Source: Nostoc sp. 'Peltigera membranacea cyanobiont' N6 (GTDB lineage Bacteria > Cyanobacteriota > Cyanobacteriia > Cyanobacteriales > Nostocaceae). Taken from it: a stretch of 64,000 nt of DNA. The translations under genes and the position numbers were made by a program. Under the pieces are notes generated by a model that was not told the DNA's origin, searched no databases, and was given only the letters and a program-made list of their open reading frames with translations. Location: contig NZ_CP026681.1 in NCBI RefSeq assembly GCF_002949735.1, positions 2,790,001 through 2,854,000 on the forward strand. The letters are read 5' to 3'. Below are positions 19,349 through 28,411 of this stretch, one piece after another (position 1 is the stretch's first letter; every line of letters begins with the position of its first letter).

Positions 19349-19382
19349 GATTACTTTGTCTCGTAATGATTGTAATTTCGAT

Positions 19383-19810
19383 TTAGTTGCTTGTCCTTAG
19401 TCCCTTGAAGTGCATCGTAACTACTGCTAACGGTTCGCTTGAGCGGCTGCAAATAACCTTTACCTCACACCAACACCCACCCTTACCTCTGAGTTCGGGG
19501 TTGTCCTTGGCTAAAACTTGGCATACTTCGCCCAAGTGGTAGGTGTTTGGTACTCTGGTTCGCTCCATTATGCGCTGCACAATGTCTTTGACGATTCTAC
19601 CACTTGGAACTTTACCACCCGCTTCCTCTACTGCCTTCGGCAACGTCAAGGACGAACGCGTAACTCCATAAGTGCCTTTCCCGCCTCAAAAAACGCCCGT
19701 TCTACCTTTCGCTCCAGGTGCAAGCGGTAAGCGTAGCCATGCCGTCAGGCTTATCGCTAATTTCTTGCTCGGTTAACTCTGGAATTTCAACAGCAGTAAC
19801 GGTGATTGTT
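19383..19810 (-). pseudogene. Copy B of the repeated plasmid gene family (internal deletion, repeat insertion)
   Basis: Starts with VTAVEIPELTEQEISDK, matching residues about 41-56 of the intact family protein, then a 26-bp Nostoc-type repeat insertion (CCTGACGGCATGGCTACGCT onward) shifts the frame before HLERKVERAFFEAGKALMEL. After ELR the sequence jumps to VEEAGGKVPSGRIVKDIVQ (family residue about 168), so about 85 residues are deleted. It ends after GKGGCWC with unrelated sequence to a stop at 19383; the rest of the C-terminal domain is missing. The open part (19383-19649, 88 residues) is not likely to be a real gene. Confidence 0.8.
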
Positions 19811-19819
19811 ACTAACCAA

Positions 19820-20296
19820 TCAAGCAAGCTTTTTCGTCATAAATACGCTGTTCGGGTCATCAATGTATTCACCAAAGGGGCCTCGGTACTCAAACCCATA
19901 CCGTGTATACAAGGCTCGTGCTGAAGCAAATTCTGGAATTACCCCTGTTTCTAAATTCAAGCAATCGTAACCACGCCGTTGGGCTTCTTTAATAATCTGT
20001 TCCAGAATCTTTGAGGCGACACCCCTACGTCGGTGAGCCTTGACGGTACGCATTGATTTAATTTCACCGCTTCTTGAATCTAGTTCTTTCAATGCCCCGC
20101 ATCCAAGCAGTTCTTCGCCATCCCAAGCCGTCCAAAAAGTAATATCAGGGGAACGCAATGCCTCTATATCAAGAGCATGAACACTTCCGGGTGGGGTAAT
20201 CTCATGCATATTTTCGAGATGTTCCCTCAGAAGGTCAGCAATATTTTTACCTGTCAAGTCATCTTCACGAATTTGCAATCGGCTTATTTCCTTCAT
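19820..20296 (-). CDS. GNAT-family N-acetyltransferase
   Basis: About 158 residues from MKEISRLQIREDD; longer starts exist at 20305 and 20317. The acetyl-CoA-binding motif A is clear: EIKSMRTVKAHRRRGVASKILEQII (about 74-98), followed by GYDCLNLETG and the C-terminal ARALYTRYGFEYRGPFGEY pattern of small GNAT enzymes. The acceptor is unknown; drug or metabolite amines are common. The start region is fused to the end of fragment C of the repeated family (both read through ...QEYG), and the stop is followed within 10 bp by fragment B, so the gene looks like cargo set between two family fragments. Confidence 0.85.
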   Translation of the reverse strand: MKEISRLQIREDDLTGKNIADLLREHLENMHEITPPGSVHALDIEALRSPDITFWTAWDGEELLGCGALKELDSRSGEIKSMRTVKAHRRRGVASKILEQIIKEAQRRGYDCLNLETGVIPEFASARALYTRYGFEYRGPFGEYIDDPNSVFMTKKLA

Positions 20297-20737
20297 TAAC
20301 CCCATATTCCTGCTCAATCAAACCCAACAGCTTCTCCTCCATAGCAGTCAAATACGGTCGCTTCAGTTCCCCCAAGTGCTTCAGCACAGCACGGGCAGCA
20401 TCTTCCAAATTCTCATGATTACGTAGTCTGTTAATGCGATCGCTAATTAACTGCATCTGCTGACATTCCGACTCCAGATAATTCACTGGCTTCAGGTGGT
20501 CAATTCTGACAGTGTACTCCCCATCCCACATTGTGACTGTACAACTGACCTCGCCCACATGGTTGACTATGCCCCAGCATCCACCTTTACCTCTGAGTTC
20601 AGGATTGTCCTTTGCTACAATCTGACCCACCTCCCCAATTTGGTAGCTGTTAGGGACTTGGGTGCATTCCATGATGCACTGCACTACTTCCTTAACTACG
20701 CGATCGGATGTGGAACTTTACCCCCGACTTCTTAAAC
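20265..20737 (-). pseudogene. Copy C of the repeated plasmid gene family (nonsense and frameshift)
   Basis: Reads AV-stop-EVGGKVPHPIA, then after a frame change VVKEVVQCIMECTQVPNSYQIGEV, matching AVELAGGKVPTGRIVKDVVQRIMERTQVPNTYQLGEV. The open part (20684-20265) covers the rest of the C-terminal domain to the natural family end QEYG, and its last 13 codons run over the start of the GNAT gene. The N-terminal half of the family is absent upstream of about 20737. Confidence 0.82.
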
Positions 20738-20826
20738 TGCGGCAAGTCATACGCCCTACTAATTAAACCGCCCACCCACATTTGGAACGGCTTAATCAGT
20801 GGGTGGCTCCCCGCTAGAGCGATCGC

Positions 20827-21199
20827 TTAAATATCAAGTAATTCTGCCCGTAAGTCATCTAATGACGACTCAGGTAGGGCTTTAAGCTCCCGCAGTTTTT
20901 CAGATCCATCCTCTGTATCCTCTGTCACTTCGTCTTCTTGGGGATCAGGAATGAACTCCAGAGAAAATTTCACTCTACCTGATACCTGATTGCCACCCAA
21001 GTCCATCTCTAAGCAAAACTTCACAAGGTACGCCATGCCACGCCCATTCATTCAATATTTCTGAACTAAATTCCCTGCTCATCCTGTTAGCCAAATTGAC
21101 GATTAACTCACTAACTTTAAATGTTGAGGCGTTCAATGGACTTTTGCTTTTCTCTATCGAAACAACATCGAAACTAGACAACCCAATAGACTCACTCAT
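20827..21199 (-). pseudogene. KGK-domain protein, frameshifted
   Basis: Frame one reads MSESIGLSSFDVVSIEKSK onward to PCEVLLRDGLGWQSG, then stops; the other frame continues GRVKFSLEFIPDPQEDE and ends LKALPESSLDDLRAELLDI. Together they give a roughly 120-residue protein with the KGK-type C-terminus (GW..G..K/RFxLEFIP...SxLDDLR). The frame change lies near 20975-20990. KGK proteins are small cyanobacterial proteins of unknown function, often near plasmid or signalling genes. First of two tandem broken copies. Confidence 0.7.
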
Positions 21200-21289
21200 A
21201 ATTAATTGAACACCTTTTGATACAACTTGCAGGTTAAGCTGCAAACTTAATCCGCATTTTTTAGAGTTCCCCAAGGACTAACACTTATC

Positions 21290-21595
21290 TTATTCATCAA
21301 GCAATTCCGCACGTAAGTCATCCAGAGAGGATTGAGGTAAGAGCTAGTCTCTCGACTCTTCTGCGTTGGGTATAAACTCAAAATTTAAGCGCATCCTTCC
21401 CTTAAGCCAAGTCCCACCAACACGCAAAACCTCACATTCAACACCATCTATTAGCTATGCCGTTCCCCTTCGTCCGTGATTTAAATTTAATTCTGTTTCA
21501 AGGGCTTTAATTAAGTCCTGATGCTTAGTCATTGATTTATGGGCGAAACTAAATTCCTCGCTCATTGCAACCACATCATCATTTAACTCGCTCAT
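21290..21595 (-). pseudogene. KGK-domain protein, two in-frame stops
   Basis: From ATG 21595: MSELNDDVVAMSEEFSF, then NLNHGRRGTA-stop-LIDGVECEVLRV, GGTWLKGRMRLNFEFIP and a second stop before LLPQSSLDDLRAELLDE. The WLKGR..LNFEFIP and SSLDDLRAELLD signatures are the KGK pattern, parallel to the neighbouring copy. Both copies are on the minus strand and about 90 bp apart, so this is an old tandem pair now decayed. Confidence 0.7.
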
Positions 21596-21710
21596 AATTT
21601 CCACCATGAATAATAAAACAGGCTAACTGCCTGCCCTTGTATAAAATTCCCGTAAACAACAAACAAAAAAGCAATCGCCATCGCTCCAGAACTCAAGCGT
21701 GATAATTGCC

Positions 21711-21985
21711 TCAGCCGCTAGCTTCTGACTCCAACAAATTCAACACTTTTTCCTCCAACGCCGTCAAATAAGCCCGATTCAGCTTCCCTAACGACTCCAA
21801 AAACTTCTGCACCGACTCCTCCAGCTCACTCGAATACACCCGTGATATGCGATCGAAAATCACCTGCATCTGCTCACACTCGGCAGGCAGGTAGTTGAAA
21901 AAGTTCAGTTGTTGCAACCCAATGTTAAACTCTTCATCCCAAGTTCTAACGATGCAACTGAATTCGCCTACATAGTATACTATTT
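21711..21985 (-). pseudogene. Copy D of the repeated plasmid gene family (C-terminal fragment)
   Basis: Reads GEFSCIVRTWDEEFNIGL, then NYLPAECEQMQVIFDRISRVYSS, and ends LNLLESEASG; it aligns to residues about 219-310 of the intact protein at 32076-33017. Everything upstream of about 21985 is unrelated. Open in frame, but with no family start; the ATG at 21917 is internal to the domain. One of four partial copies between 17.9 and 22.0 kb. Confidence 0.82.
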
Positions 21986-22120
21986 GCTACATAATAGCTG
22001 TACTAAAAAGAACAAAGTTCAATAGTTACGTGGAAAAATATTTTTAAGCGTAAAATCTGTTGTAAAGCGTGTGAGACAATTAAATTATTACTGTACCGAC
22101 AATTACTGAATCTTTACGTA

Positions 22121-22972
22121 ATGAGTGAAATACCTGAGATCAAAGAGGAGGTTTGCCGCACAGCCTTAGTAATGGCAGTTAAACGTGCAATAGAAACCGA
22201 TAGGACAGATCAGTTGTTTAATGATTCACTCGCAGCACAATTAGCTGGAGAAACAGGCCAATCTTGGCGAAAGAAATGGGAACAAAAGGACAATGGCAAC
22301 CCCCTTGGTAGTGAGCTTCGTGTCCAGTTTGTTGCAGTCCGTACTCGTTTTTTTGACGACTTTATTCTGTCTGTGCTGCCTGAAGTTCAGCAAGTAGTAT
22401 TTCTAGGAGTTGGGTTAGACACAAGAGCATTTCGTCTACCTTTTCCGCCTCAGACTCGTTTGTATGAACTAGATTTACCAGAATTAACCCAGTACAGAGA
22501 AGCAATCCTGCTAGATTTACCAGCCAAGTGTCATCGTCAGGCGATCACTGCTGATTTAACACAACCCTGGTCACATCTGCTTTTGCAAAAAGGCTTTGAG
22601 GTTGAAGCCCCAACACTTTGGATAATGGAAGGGCTATTAATGTACCTGAATGAAGTGGAAGTTAATGAGTTACTCAAAATGATTAGTCAGTTGAGTGCAG
22701 ACGGTAGCTACTTGGGAGCTGATTTAGTCAGTGTCAAGTCATGGCAGGTTGGGGCTAAACATCAGAATGGATTGATTAGCAAGCACTGGCGTTTCGGTAC
22801 AGACGAACCAGAACAGTTGTTTGCTGCTCACAACTGGAATGCTTCAGTAATTCAACCAGGAGAAATCAGAGCAAATTATGGACGATATGCTGCCGAATTG
22901 ACCCCACGCGAAATCAAAGGTATGCGGCGTTCTTTTTTGGTTACAGCGAGGAAAGAATCGATAACTTTATAG
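22121..22972 (+). CDS. SAM-dependent methyltransferase, leucine carboxyl methyltransferase-like (TcmP/Ppm1 type)
   Basis: 283 residues. Class I SAM methyltransferase: VRTRFFDDFI (about 74-83), motif I VVFLGVGLDTRAFRL (about 92-106), motif II YELDLPE, ADLTQPW, and WIMEGLLMYLNEVEV (about 168-182). This set is typical of the LCM/TIGR00027 family of small-molecule O-methyltransferases in bacteria; the substrate is unknown. Single + strand gene, divergent from the decayed minus-strand region; the frame is intact. It starts at ATG 22121 about 135 bp after fragment D. Confidence 0.88.
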   Translation: MSEIPEIKEEVCRTALVMAVKRAIETDRTDQLFNDSLAAQLAGETGQSWRKKWEQKDNGNPLGSELRVQFVAVRTRFFDDFILSVLPEVQQVVFLGVGLDTRAFRLPFPPQTRLYELDLPELTQYREAILLDLPAKCHRQAITADLTQPWSHLLLQKGFEVEAPTLWIMEGLLMYLNEVEVNELLKMISQLSADGSYLGADLVSVKSWQVGAKHQNGLISKHWRFGTDEPEQLFAAHNWNASVIQPGEIRANYGRYAAELTPREIKGMRRSFLVTARKESITL

Positions 22973-23296
22973 CTAGCTTTTGGTATGCTTGCCCCCCTAC
23001 TGCCCATCACCAGCCCTCACGCGACCCCAACAGTTTCGTTAAAAGACCGCACAATAGAAACTAATACCGTCAGCATCACCAGTTACGAAAACTTCAAGAT
23101 ATGCCGATGGTAGATTTTAAGAGTATTATCTGCTAGTCGCAGAAATAAAATTTAAAATCTTGGTTGGATTCGGGTAATAAAGCTGACGTATCTAATATCC
23201 TTACTGATAGTTTTGATACTTTACAGGGAATATTTAATTTATTGATGTAAACCTTTACCTTGTTGAGGTGATCACCATTGAATTTTTACTAAAATA
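22973..23296. other. Intergenic stretch, nothing recognised
   Basis: About 320 bp between convergent genes. I see no open frame with family signatures, no strong hairpin with a T-run, and no repeat shared with the rest of the window. Confidence 0.4.
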
Positions 23297-23611
23297 CTAT
23301 ACAAACCCTTCTTCTAATAACTCAATCCCTTGTCCTGTAATTTTGTGCCTTTGCCCTGAACCTCCCACGACTCTGCACCAACTTTCAGTAATAAGTGCAA
23401 CTTGTTGGTCTTGAACTGTGAACCAATAACTAAACCCACCATACATTCCCGGAATTGGAAACCAATGTGCAGAATCTTGAGAATTTAAAATAGGTGCTAG
23501 CTTGGGAAGCTCTAATTTTTGACTATCAATCAAATCTCCTGCTCTCTCTCTGATAACTTCATGAAAGTAATGCTCAAATTTTAGTAATGTTTGCTCTGAA
23601 ATTTGTTGCAT
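23297..23611 (-). CDS. Conserved hypothetical protein (104 residues)
   Basis: Soluble protein: MQQISEQTLLKFEHYFHEVI, ERAGDL, WFPIPGMYGGFSYWF and ESWCRVVGGSGQRHKIT. No signal peptide or membrane segment. The compact aromatic core and coherent frame suggest a real gene of the cyanobacterial hypothetical type; I do not recognise a function. Convergent with the methyltransferase upstream and separated from the dynamin operon by the flanking repeat. Confidence 0.65.
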   Translation of the reverse strand: MQQISEQTLLKFEHYFHEVIRERAGDLIDSQKLELPKLAPILNSQDSAHWFPIPGMYGGFSYWFTVQDQQVALITESWCRVVGGSGQRHKITGQGIELLEEGFV

Positions 23612-23666
23612 AAGTTAGTTTTTAAAATTTGTAAAGAGTGAATTTGACAGGTTTAACTTAGCTGAC

Positions 23667-23691
23667 TGCGTAGCTTGCCGCCGAAGGCATT
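23667..23691. repeat. Nostoc-type short palindromic repeat
   Basis: TGCGTAGCTTGCCGCCGAAG and following bases; the inverted copy is at 31615-31638 (ATGCCTTCGGCGGCAAGCTA). Related copies: 17239-17260, 19723-19751 and 60171-60203. The consensus is close to TGCCTACGGCGGGCTACGC. Confidence 0.7.
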
Positions 23692-23710
23692 GCTAGGGAG
23701 CAAAACCTTT

Positions 23711-23823
23711 ATCTTGTATACAGAGATATAGTTTAAGCCGTTTAGCTTTCTTTTATGTTATTTTTTGGACGTTTTTAGAAGATAAACTTGGACAACTTGT
23801 CAAAAATCTTCTTCAAGTCACAA
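23711..23823 (+). repeat. Left imperfect direct repeat flanking the dynamin operon
   Basis: Shares extended similarity with 31796-31942 in the same orientation: CCTTTAT.TTG.ATACAG, then AGTTTAAGCCGTTTAG, TTATGTTATTTTTTGGACG, and at the end ATCTTCTTCAAGTCACAA (identical). The right copy contains an extra tandem unit of the GGAAGGTAAAGTTGGACA motif. The pair brackets 24020-31168. Confidence 0.75.
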
Positions 23824-23975
23824 TTTCGGAGCTTCGTACTAGCAACAACTTCAGTGGAACAAGAAGGATTAGATTTTCATCTTTACTACCATGCAATAGT
23901 TCACTGGAACTTACCCTCTAATCCTGTAGACCTAGAGCAGCGTGAGGGACGAGTTCATGGCTATACAAAGAAAAA
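23824..23975 (+). pseudogene. Fragment of a SF2 helicase C-terminal domain
   Basis: Reads FRSFVLATTSVEQEGLDFH, YYHAIVHWNLPSNPVDLEQ and REGRVHGY: motifs V and VI of a SNF2-like helicase of the sort found in defence loci. Both sides are cut: it begins right after the flanking repeat and turns into unrelated sequence at TKKKFPRL, then overlaps the end of the dynamin gene. It is not the same protein as the DrmD-like gene at 1-1490 (VHWNLPSNP against IHYDLPWNP). Confidence 0.8.
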
Positions 23976-24019
23976 ATTTCCCAGGCTGAGACTGGGAAAA
24001 GGAAGAAAAAATATTGACC

Positions 24020-26020
24020 TTAAAGAACAGCAACTTGCGTAATTAGTTCATCTAGTTCGCTATCAATTGCATCTAAGTTCTGACGTATGACTGCCAACTC
24101 CATAAGTTTCTGATCAACATTAGCTTGTCCTTTTTGCTTCTCTACCAAAATAGAACTGACTTGATCTCGAATGCTTTGAATTTCTTTACCCAGTTCTTGA
24201 TCTACAGCATCCTTAATCTTGGACATCTGCTTAATAACACTGTCACTCAGTTGTTCAGATATTTGATAGCTATTAGTACGAAGTTGATTAATAAATTCTT
24301 GAGTTACTCCTTGTTTAATTTTGTCATTAGTTGAATGCATTTTCAAGACCCCTTGAGCAATACCACCAATAGTCATTGCTGGAATCAAAATAAATGGGTT
24401 GAAACCCGCAAATATTACAGTTCCAACCATGATAGCCATTTGCGGAATTAAGCTTTTTAGCATTTCTTGAAAACCAAAAACTGCTCCAATGGCTCCTGAA
24501 GCTAAATCTCCAATAAGAAATCCTCCAGCAGCAGCAAAAATTCTTTCCCTTAAAGAAACTTGTGCTTCTTTATAGTTAATTGATTGTTTTGATTCAAAAT
24601 TTCCAGAAACTAATTCAAAGCGTAAATCTTGTGCTTGTCCAGCAAATAATTTTGCCTTTTCATCTAATTCAGTCATCAGGCTTTCTAAGCGACTAGCAAC
24701 AAATGGTTGTAATTCTACACTTTGCCAGCTAGCAAATTCTTTTTCTAGCCTTTCTGCAAGGTAATTTTTAACTTCTTCTACAACTTTTTCTACTTGCGCT
24801 GGCATCCATTCCATTTTAAAAAACTGAACTGGCTCTTTAATTTCATAGTCTTTCATCCACTCTTCAATTTTTTTATCAATTAACTCTCGGTATAAATTCA
24901 TTGCTTTTTGCTGTACAAACGGCTTTGTATCAGCGATAAAGTTAGATACACGAGCAACTATTTGGTAACGTTCAGCTTCAAGAGCTTTCAACGGTTCTTG
25001 AGCATCTTCATAACGTTGTTCTAAAGTTTTTAAATCAATTTGTAAGAGTTGTTGTCTCTCTGGTATTATCTGCCGTGCTTGATGAATAGTGCCTTTTAAT
25101 TCTCTGGCTGGCTGGAGAATTTTAATTCTTCCCTTTTGGATAGTCAGGAATTTGGCAATTTCTTCTTCTAATTGTGGTACACCCGATTGATATACTCGAT
25201 TTTCATCTCCATCTAGACGACCTTCTAGGGCACCAAGAGCATCAATAAAAAATATGCCTTCTCTCTGACGACTTGTACGTTGTTCTAGTTTGGAGTAAGC
25301 GTGTGCTTTAATGCTGTCTCTTTCTTTACTTCTGATTTGGTTAATCCGATTGCAAATAAAGAAAATATCTTCATGCCCCATACTTCTCAGATTATTGTCA
25401 ATAAAACTTATTTCACTCTGCGATGCCAGAACTTCGCAAGACATAACAAATAGAATAGCATCAACACTAGATAAGTAATCCATCGTTACTTTCTGGCGAA
25501 TGTCATGCTCATTCAGTCCGGGAGAATCAATGATTTCTACACCATTTTGACAAAGTTGCAGTGGCCAAAAAAGTTCCACTTTATCGTAAGAATTTTCGTG
25601 GATTTCGCTAACATTATCTTGAATTACAACATATTCTTCAATCTGTTCAATAGGAATTTCTTTTGGTGGCTTAACTGTACCATTTCCTACATTAGAGAAA
25701 TGTAATAAAGCCCTTTTAGAATCCCCCCATTTGACTTCATTAATAATAGCTGTGCAAGGTCTAGCGTAGGCTGGCAAAACTTCATCGCCCAGCATAGCAT
25801 TAATAAAAGTACTTTTACCACGCTTGAATTCTCCCAGAATCAGCACTTTAAAGGTTTCTGTGTGAACGCGCTTTTCCACTTTTTCTAGAGTTGCTTCTTG
25901 AACTTTCATCTCTAGCGATCGCAATAGTGTTAATTGCCGCTGAATTAGAGAAAGTAAAATTCCACGCCGTTTTTGGAAAAGTTCATACTGATGTTGGGTA
26001 GCAGTTTGTGTCAGAGTCAT
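24020..26020 (-). CDS. Dynamin-like GTPase (third GTPase of the operon)
   Basis: 666 residues. GTPase motifs: G1 LGEFKRGKSTFINAML (about 61-76), G2 region ARPCTAII, G3 IIDSPGLNEHD (about 167-177), G4-like NRINQI. The middle and C-terminal parts are long coiled-coil/stalk sequence; a hydrophobic segment at about 492-560 (GGFLIGDLASGAIGAVFGF and IMVGTVIFAGFNPFILIPA) fits the membrane paddle of bacterial dynamin-like proteins. These proteins bind and remodel membranes in a GTP-driven manner. Start ATG 26020, 37 bp after the previous gene stops. Last gene of a four-gene minus-strand operon; its 3' end overlaps the helicase fragment on the other strand. Confidence 0.88.
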   Translation of the reverse strand: MTLTQTATQHQYELFQKRRGILLSLIQRQLTLLRSLEMKVQEATLEKVEKRVHTETFKVLILGEFKRGKSTFINAMLGDEVLPAYARPCTAIINEVKWGDSKRALLHFSNVGNGTVKPPKEIPIEQIEEYVVIQDNVSEIHENSYDKVELFWPLQLCQNGVEIIDSPGLNEHDIRQKVTMDYLSSVDAILFVMSCEVLASQSEISFIDNNLRSMGHEDIFFICNRINQIRSKERDSIKAHAYSKLEQRTSRQREGIFFIDALGALEGRLDGDENRVYQSGVPQLEEEIAKFLTIQKGRIKILQPARELKGTIHQARQIIPERQQLLQIDLKTLEQRYEDAQEPLKALEAERYQIVARVSNFIADTKPFVQQKAMNLYRELIDKKIEEWMKDYEIKEPVQFFKMEWMPAQVEKVVEEVKNYLAERLEKEFASWQSVELQPFVASRLESLMTELDEKAKLFAGQAQDLRFELVSGNFESKQSINYKEAQVSLRERIFAAAGGFLIGDLASGAIGAVFGFQEMLKSLIPQMAIMVGTVIFAGFNPFILIPAMTIGGIAQGVLKMHSTNDKIKQGVTQEFINQLRTNSYQISEQLSDSVIKQMSKIKDAVDQELGKEIQSIRDQVSSILVEKQKGQANVDQKLMELAVIRQNLDAIDSELDELITQVAVL

Positions 26021-26057
26021 AGTAATCTCCTAGTGTTTGTTGTTATTTGTGCGGTTA

Positions 26058-28397
26058 TTAATGGATGCTGCCTGCGCTATCTGCTGTGATAAGAATCTGT
26101 TGTTTCAAAGTTGAAGCTTCGTTAATCATTTGCTGCCAGGGTTTTTGGTCTGACTCAATACTGCTAACTTCAACAGCAGTAGTCTGTGCAGATTGCCAAA
26201 CAACTTGTTCGCGTTTTGTGTCTTCAACTATTTGGTGATATAACTGGCGCAGACGCTCAGATACTTGGCTATAATATTTATCAAAAACTTTGTCAACAGC
26301 ACGTTCCAATTCTGTCTTAATCGTTTGTCGTTGTTCCTCAACCTTACTGTTGAGAATTTGCTCGCTTAAAAGTCCAGCGCCAAGACTGACAGCTATTGCC
26401 ACGGCTGCCGGGCCTCCCAGTAAATAACTACCAATTAAAGCAGCACCACTGCCAATTCTAGTTAATAAGCGATAGTGCTGGATAGGAGATATTTCTAAAT
26501 CTTGCAAATTAGAAGTAATCTCCTGCATACCTGGAACATTATTTGCGGACTGAGTAATTTGGGTAGAAAATACCTGAGATACTTCACTCTGTAGCCACTG
26601 AAAATCTTGAGCAGTAGCCTTGAGTAAGAAATCTTCTGCTTTACGTCCTAGCGCCAGTAACTCACGCCGCATTCGGAAAGGTAAATCAATCTCCCACCAA
26701 GACTTAGGATGAGTTGTCTTACTCAATTCCAAGCACAGCGTTTCCATTAGTTCAGCTTTGACATTGAGAATTTTCTGCTGCAAAGTTTGCTCACGCTGGA
26801 TGCGCCGCCGATCCAACTCTAGACAAATTTTTTCCCATTCAAGTTTGGCAGTTCGCATTGCGGTTTTTGCTTTGTGTAGTGCCTTTTCTCTTTCTGCAAC
26901 AGTCATCTGGGTAGATGCGATCGCAGTTTGCCCAAAATCCATCAAAGTATTGAGTGCATCAATAAGTTGCCCAGCTACTTTTTGGCTACGCCATGCTTGA
27001 CGATCCCCCTGTGCTACCATCGCCCCAATATGAGAGCGTACAGCCTCTAACGCCTCAAACTCAGAAGTAAATTCATCAACTGGATAAGATGGCAAAACTG
27101 GTATAGCTGCTGAAACTCTAGCTACTCGTTCCTTGATAACAGCAATCACATCTGCTCTTTGCTCTTGGGGAATACTGTCTAACTTGGAGACAACTACCAA
27201 AATTCGGGGAATGTGTCTGCCAATGACTTCTTGCTCCAGAAAAGCCGCTTCTGTCATACTAAAAGGCAAATTAGCACTGACTACGAGAACTGCGGCATCA
27301 CATTGACTCAGTAAATCAAATACAAGAGCGGCACGATGAGTATTTAGGTCTGCGGCTCCTGGTGTATCAATGAATTCAGCATCAAGTGTTTGCAACCAGG
27401 AATGCGTTAAAGTTATGCGGACTTGAGCCAAGACTTCTTGATCTTGTCCAGTATTATTTGTGGCTAATAAATCTTTCCAAGAAGATTCATCTAGCGATCG
27501 CACTTCCTGATGCTTACTGCCTGAAATAACTGCCATACAGTTTTCTGTTCCTGCTGCGATCGCAGTTACAGTTGCCGTAGTTGGTAATACACCAATCGGC
27601 AGCACATCCCGCTCCAACAAGCGATTCAGCAGTGTGCTTTTACCCCGACTAAATTCCCCCACAAAGGCTAGACGAAAACCAGGAAGGCGCAGACGAGACT
27701 CAATTGCTTGCAGTTCAGAAACTATTTGTGGAATAGAAAAAGAGTTAGCTAGATTGAGACATTTACGTAACCAAGAGTCAATGCAATCGCTTAGATCGGT
27801 AGGTGTTGTGGTTACTATCAAATCCTCAGTCATGGACAAAGTTAGTTTTGATACTCTAGGATGCAACCACTCTTTGCTAGCAGGAATTAAAGCCCAGTAG
27901 TAGGGATACATTGCTGCTGGTAGTAGTTGGGCATAGTATGCAGCCAAGTGAGCCAAAATTGTTTTGTCTTCAGATGGATTAACAACTAGTTGTTCTAATG
28001 CACCAAACAAGGTTTTTTCCTGAAGAGAACGTTCTATTGGACTCAGTGTGACATCGTTGATGATTTCGCTAGTCCGTAGTGCAGCTGTGTCTTCTCGCAG
28101 GCGTAGGTCAATCATCTGGGAAATTTTTCTGTCTGGATAAGCCCATTCAACTGCACCCCAAGGGGTAAACCATCCTACTGCGCCATCTTCTAGAGGTTTA
28201 GGAACGGCTAGCAGTGAAACAATTCCCCAATAATTACCTCGCTTCACAGGAACTGGAATCAGTGCTACTGACTCTAAAGTTACCCACTCCCGCAAAGCTG
28301 GTTTTCGATGGATACTACGAACTAAAGCCTGGATATTTTCTGGCTCTACAGCTTTTCTGGCTGAGAGTTGCTTAAGTAATTTTTGATCAATTGGCAT
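26058..28397 (-). CDS. Dynamin-like GTPase with a distinct N-terminal domain
   Basis: 779 residues. A roughly 235-residue N-terminal region (REWVTLESVALIPVPVKRGN, GAVGWFTPWGAVEWAYP) precedes the GTPase and is not seen in the two other dynamins of the operon. G1 FVGEFSRGKSTLLNRLL is at about 244-260, G2 PTTATVT, G3 IDTPGAADLN, G4 VSKLDSI. Stalk helices follow, and a hydrophobic paddle candidate lies at about 646-685 (IGSGAALIGSYLLGGPAAVA). It starts 14 bp after the C39-like gene and ends 37 bp before the next dynamin. Multi-dynamin clusters form hetero-oligomers in known bacterial pairs (established for LeoABC and DynA-type systems); that this one pairs with its neighbours is inference. Confidence 0.87.
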   Translation of the reverse strand: MPIDQKLLKQLSARKAVEPENIQALVRSIHRKPALREWVTLESVALIPVPVKRGNYWGIVSLLAVPKPLEDGAVGWFTPWGAVEWAYPDRKISQMIDLRLREDTAALRTSEIINDVTLSPIERSLQEKTLFGALEQLVVNPSEDKTILAHLAAYYAQLLPAAMYPYYWALIPASKEWLHPRVSKLTLSMTEDLIVTTTPTDLSDCIDSWLRKCLNLANSFSIPQIVSELQAIESRLRLPGFRLAFVGEFSRGKSTLLNRLLERDVLPIGVLPTTATVTAIAAGTENCMAVISGSKHQEVRSLDESSWKDLLATNNTGQDQEVLAQVRITLTHSWLQTLDAEFIDTPGAADLNTHRAALVFDLLSQCDAAVLVVSANLPFSMTEAAFLEQEVIGRHIPRILVVVSKLDSIPQEQRADVIAVIKERVARVSAAIPVLPSYPVDEFTSEFEALEAVRSHIGAMVAQGDRQAWRSQKVAGQLIDALNTLMDFGQTAIASTQMTVAEREKALHKAKTAMRTAKLEWEKICLELDRRRIQREQTLQQKILNVKAELMETLCLELSKTTHPKSWWEIDLPFRMRRELLALGRKAEDFLLKATAQDFQWLQSEVSQVFSTQITQSANNVPGMQEITSNLQDLEISPIQHYRLLTRIGSGAALIGSYLLGGPAAVAIAVSLGAGLLSEQILNSKVEEQRQTIKTELERAVDKVFDKYYSQVSERLRQLYHQIVEDTKREQVVWQSAQTTAVEVSSIESDQKPWQQMINEASTLKQQILITADSAGSIH

Positions 28398-28411
28398 AGA
28401 TAATTCTCTTA

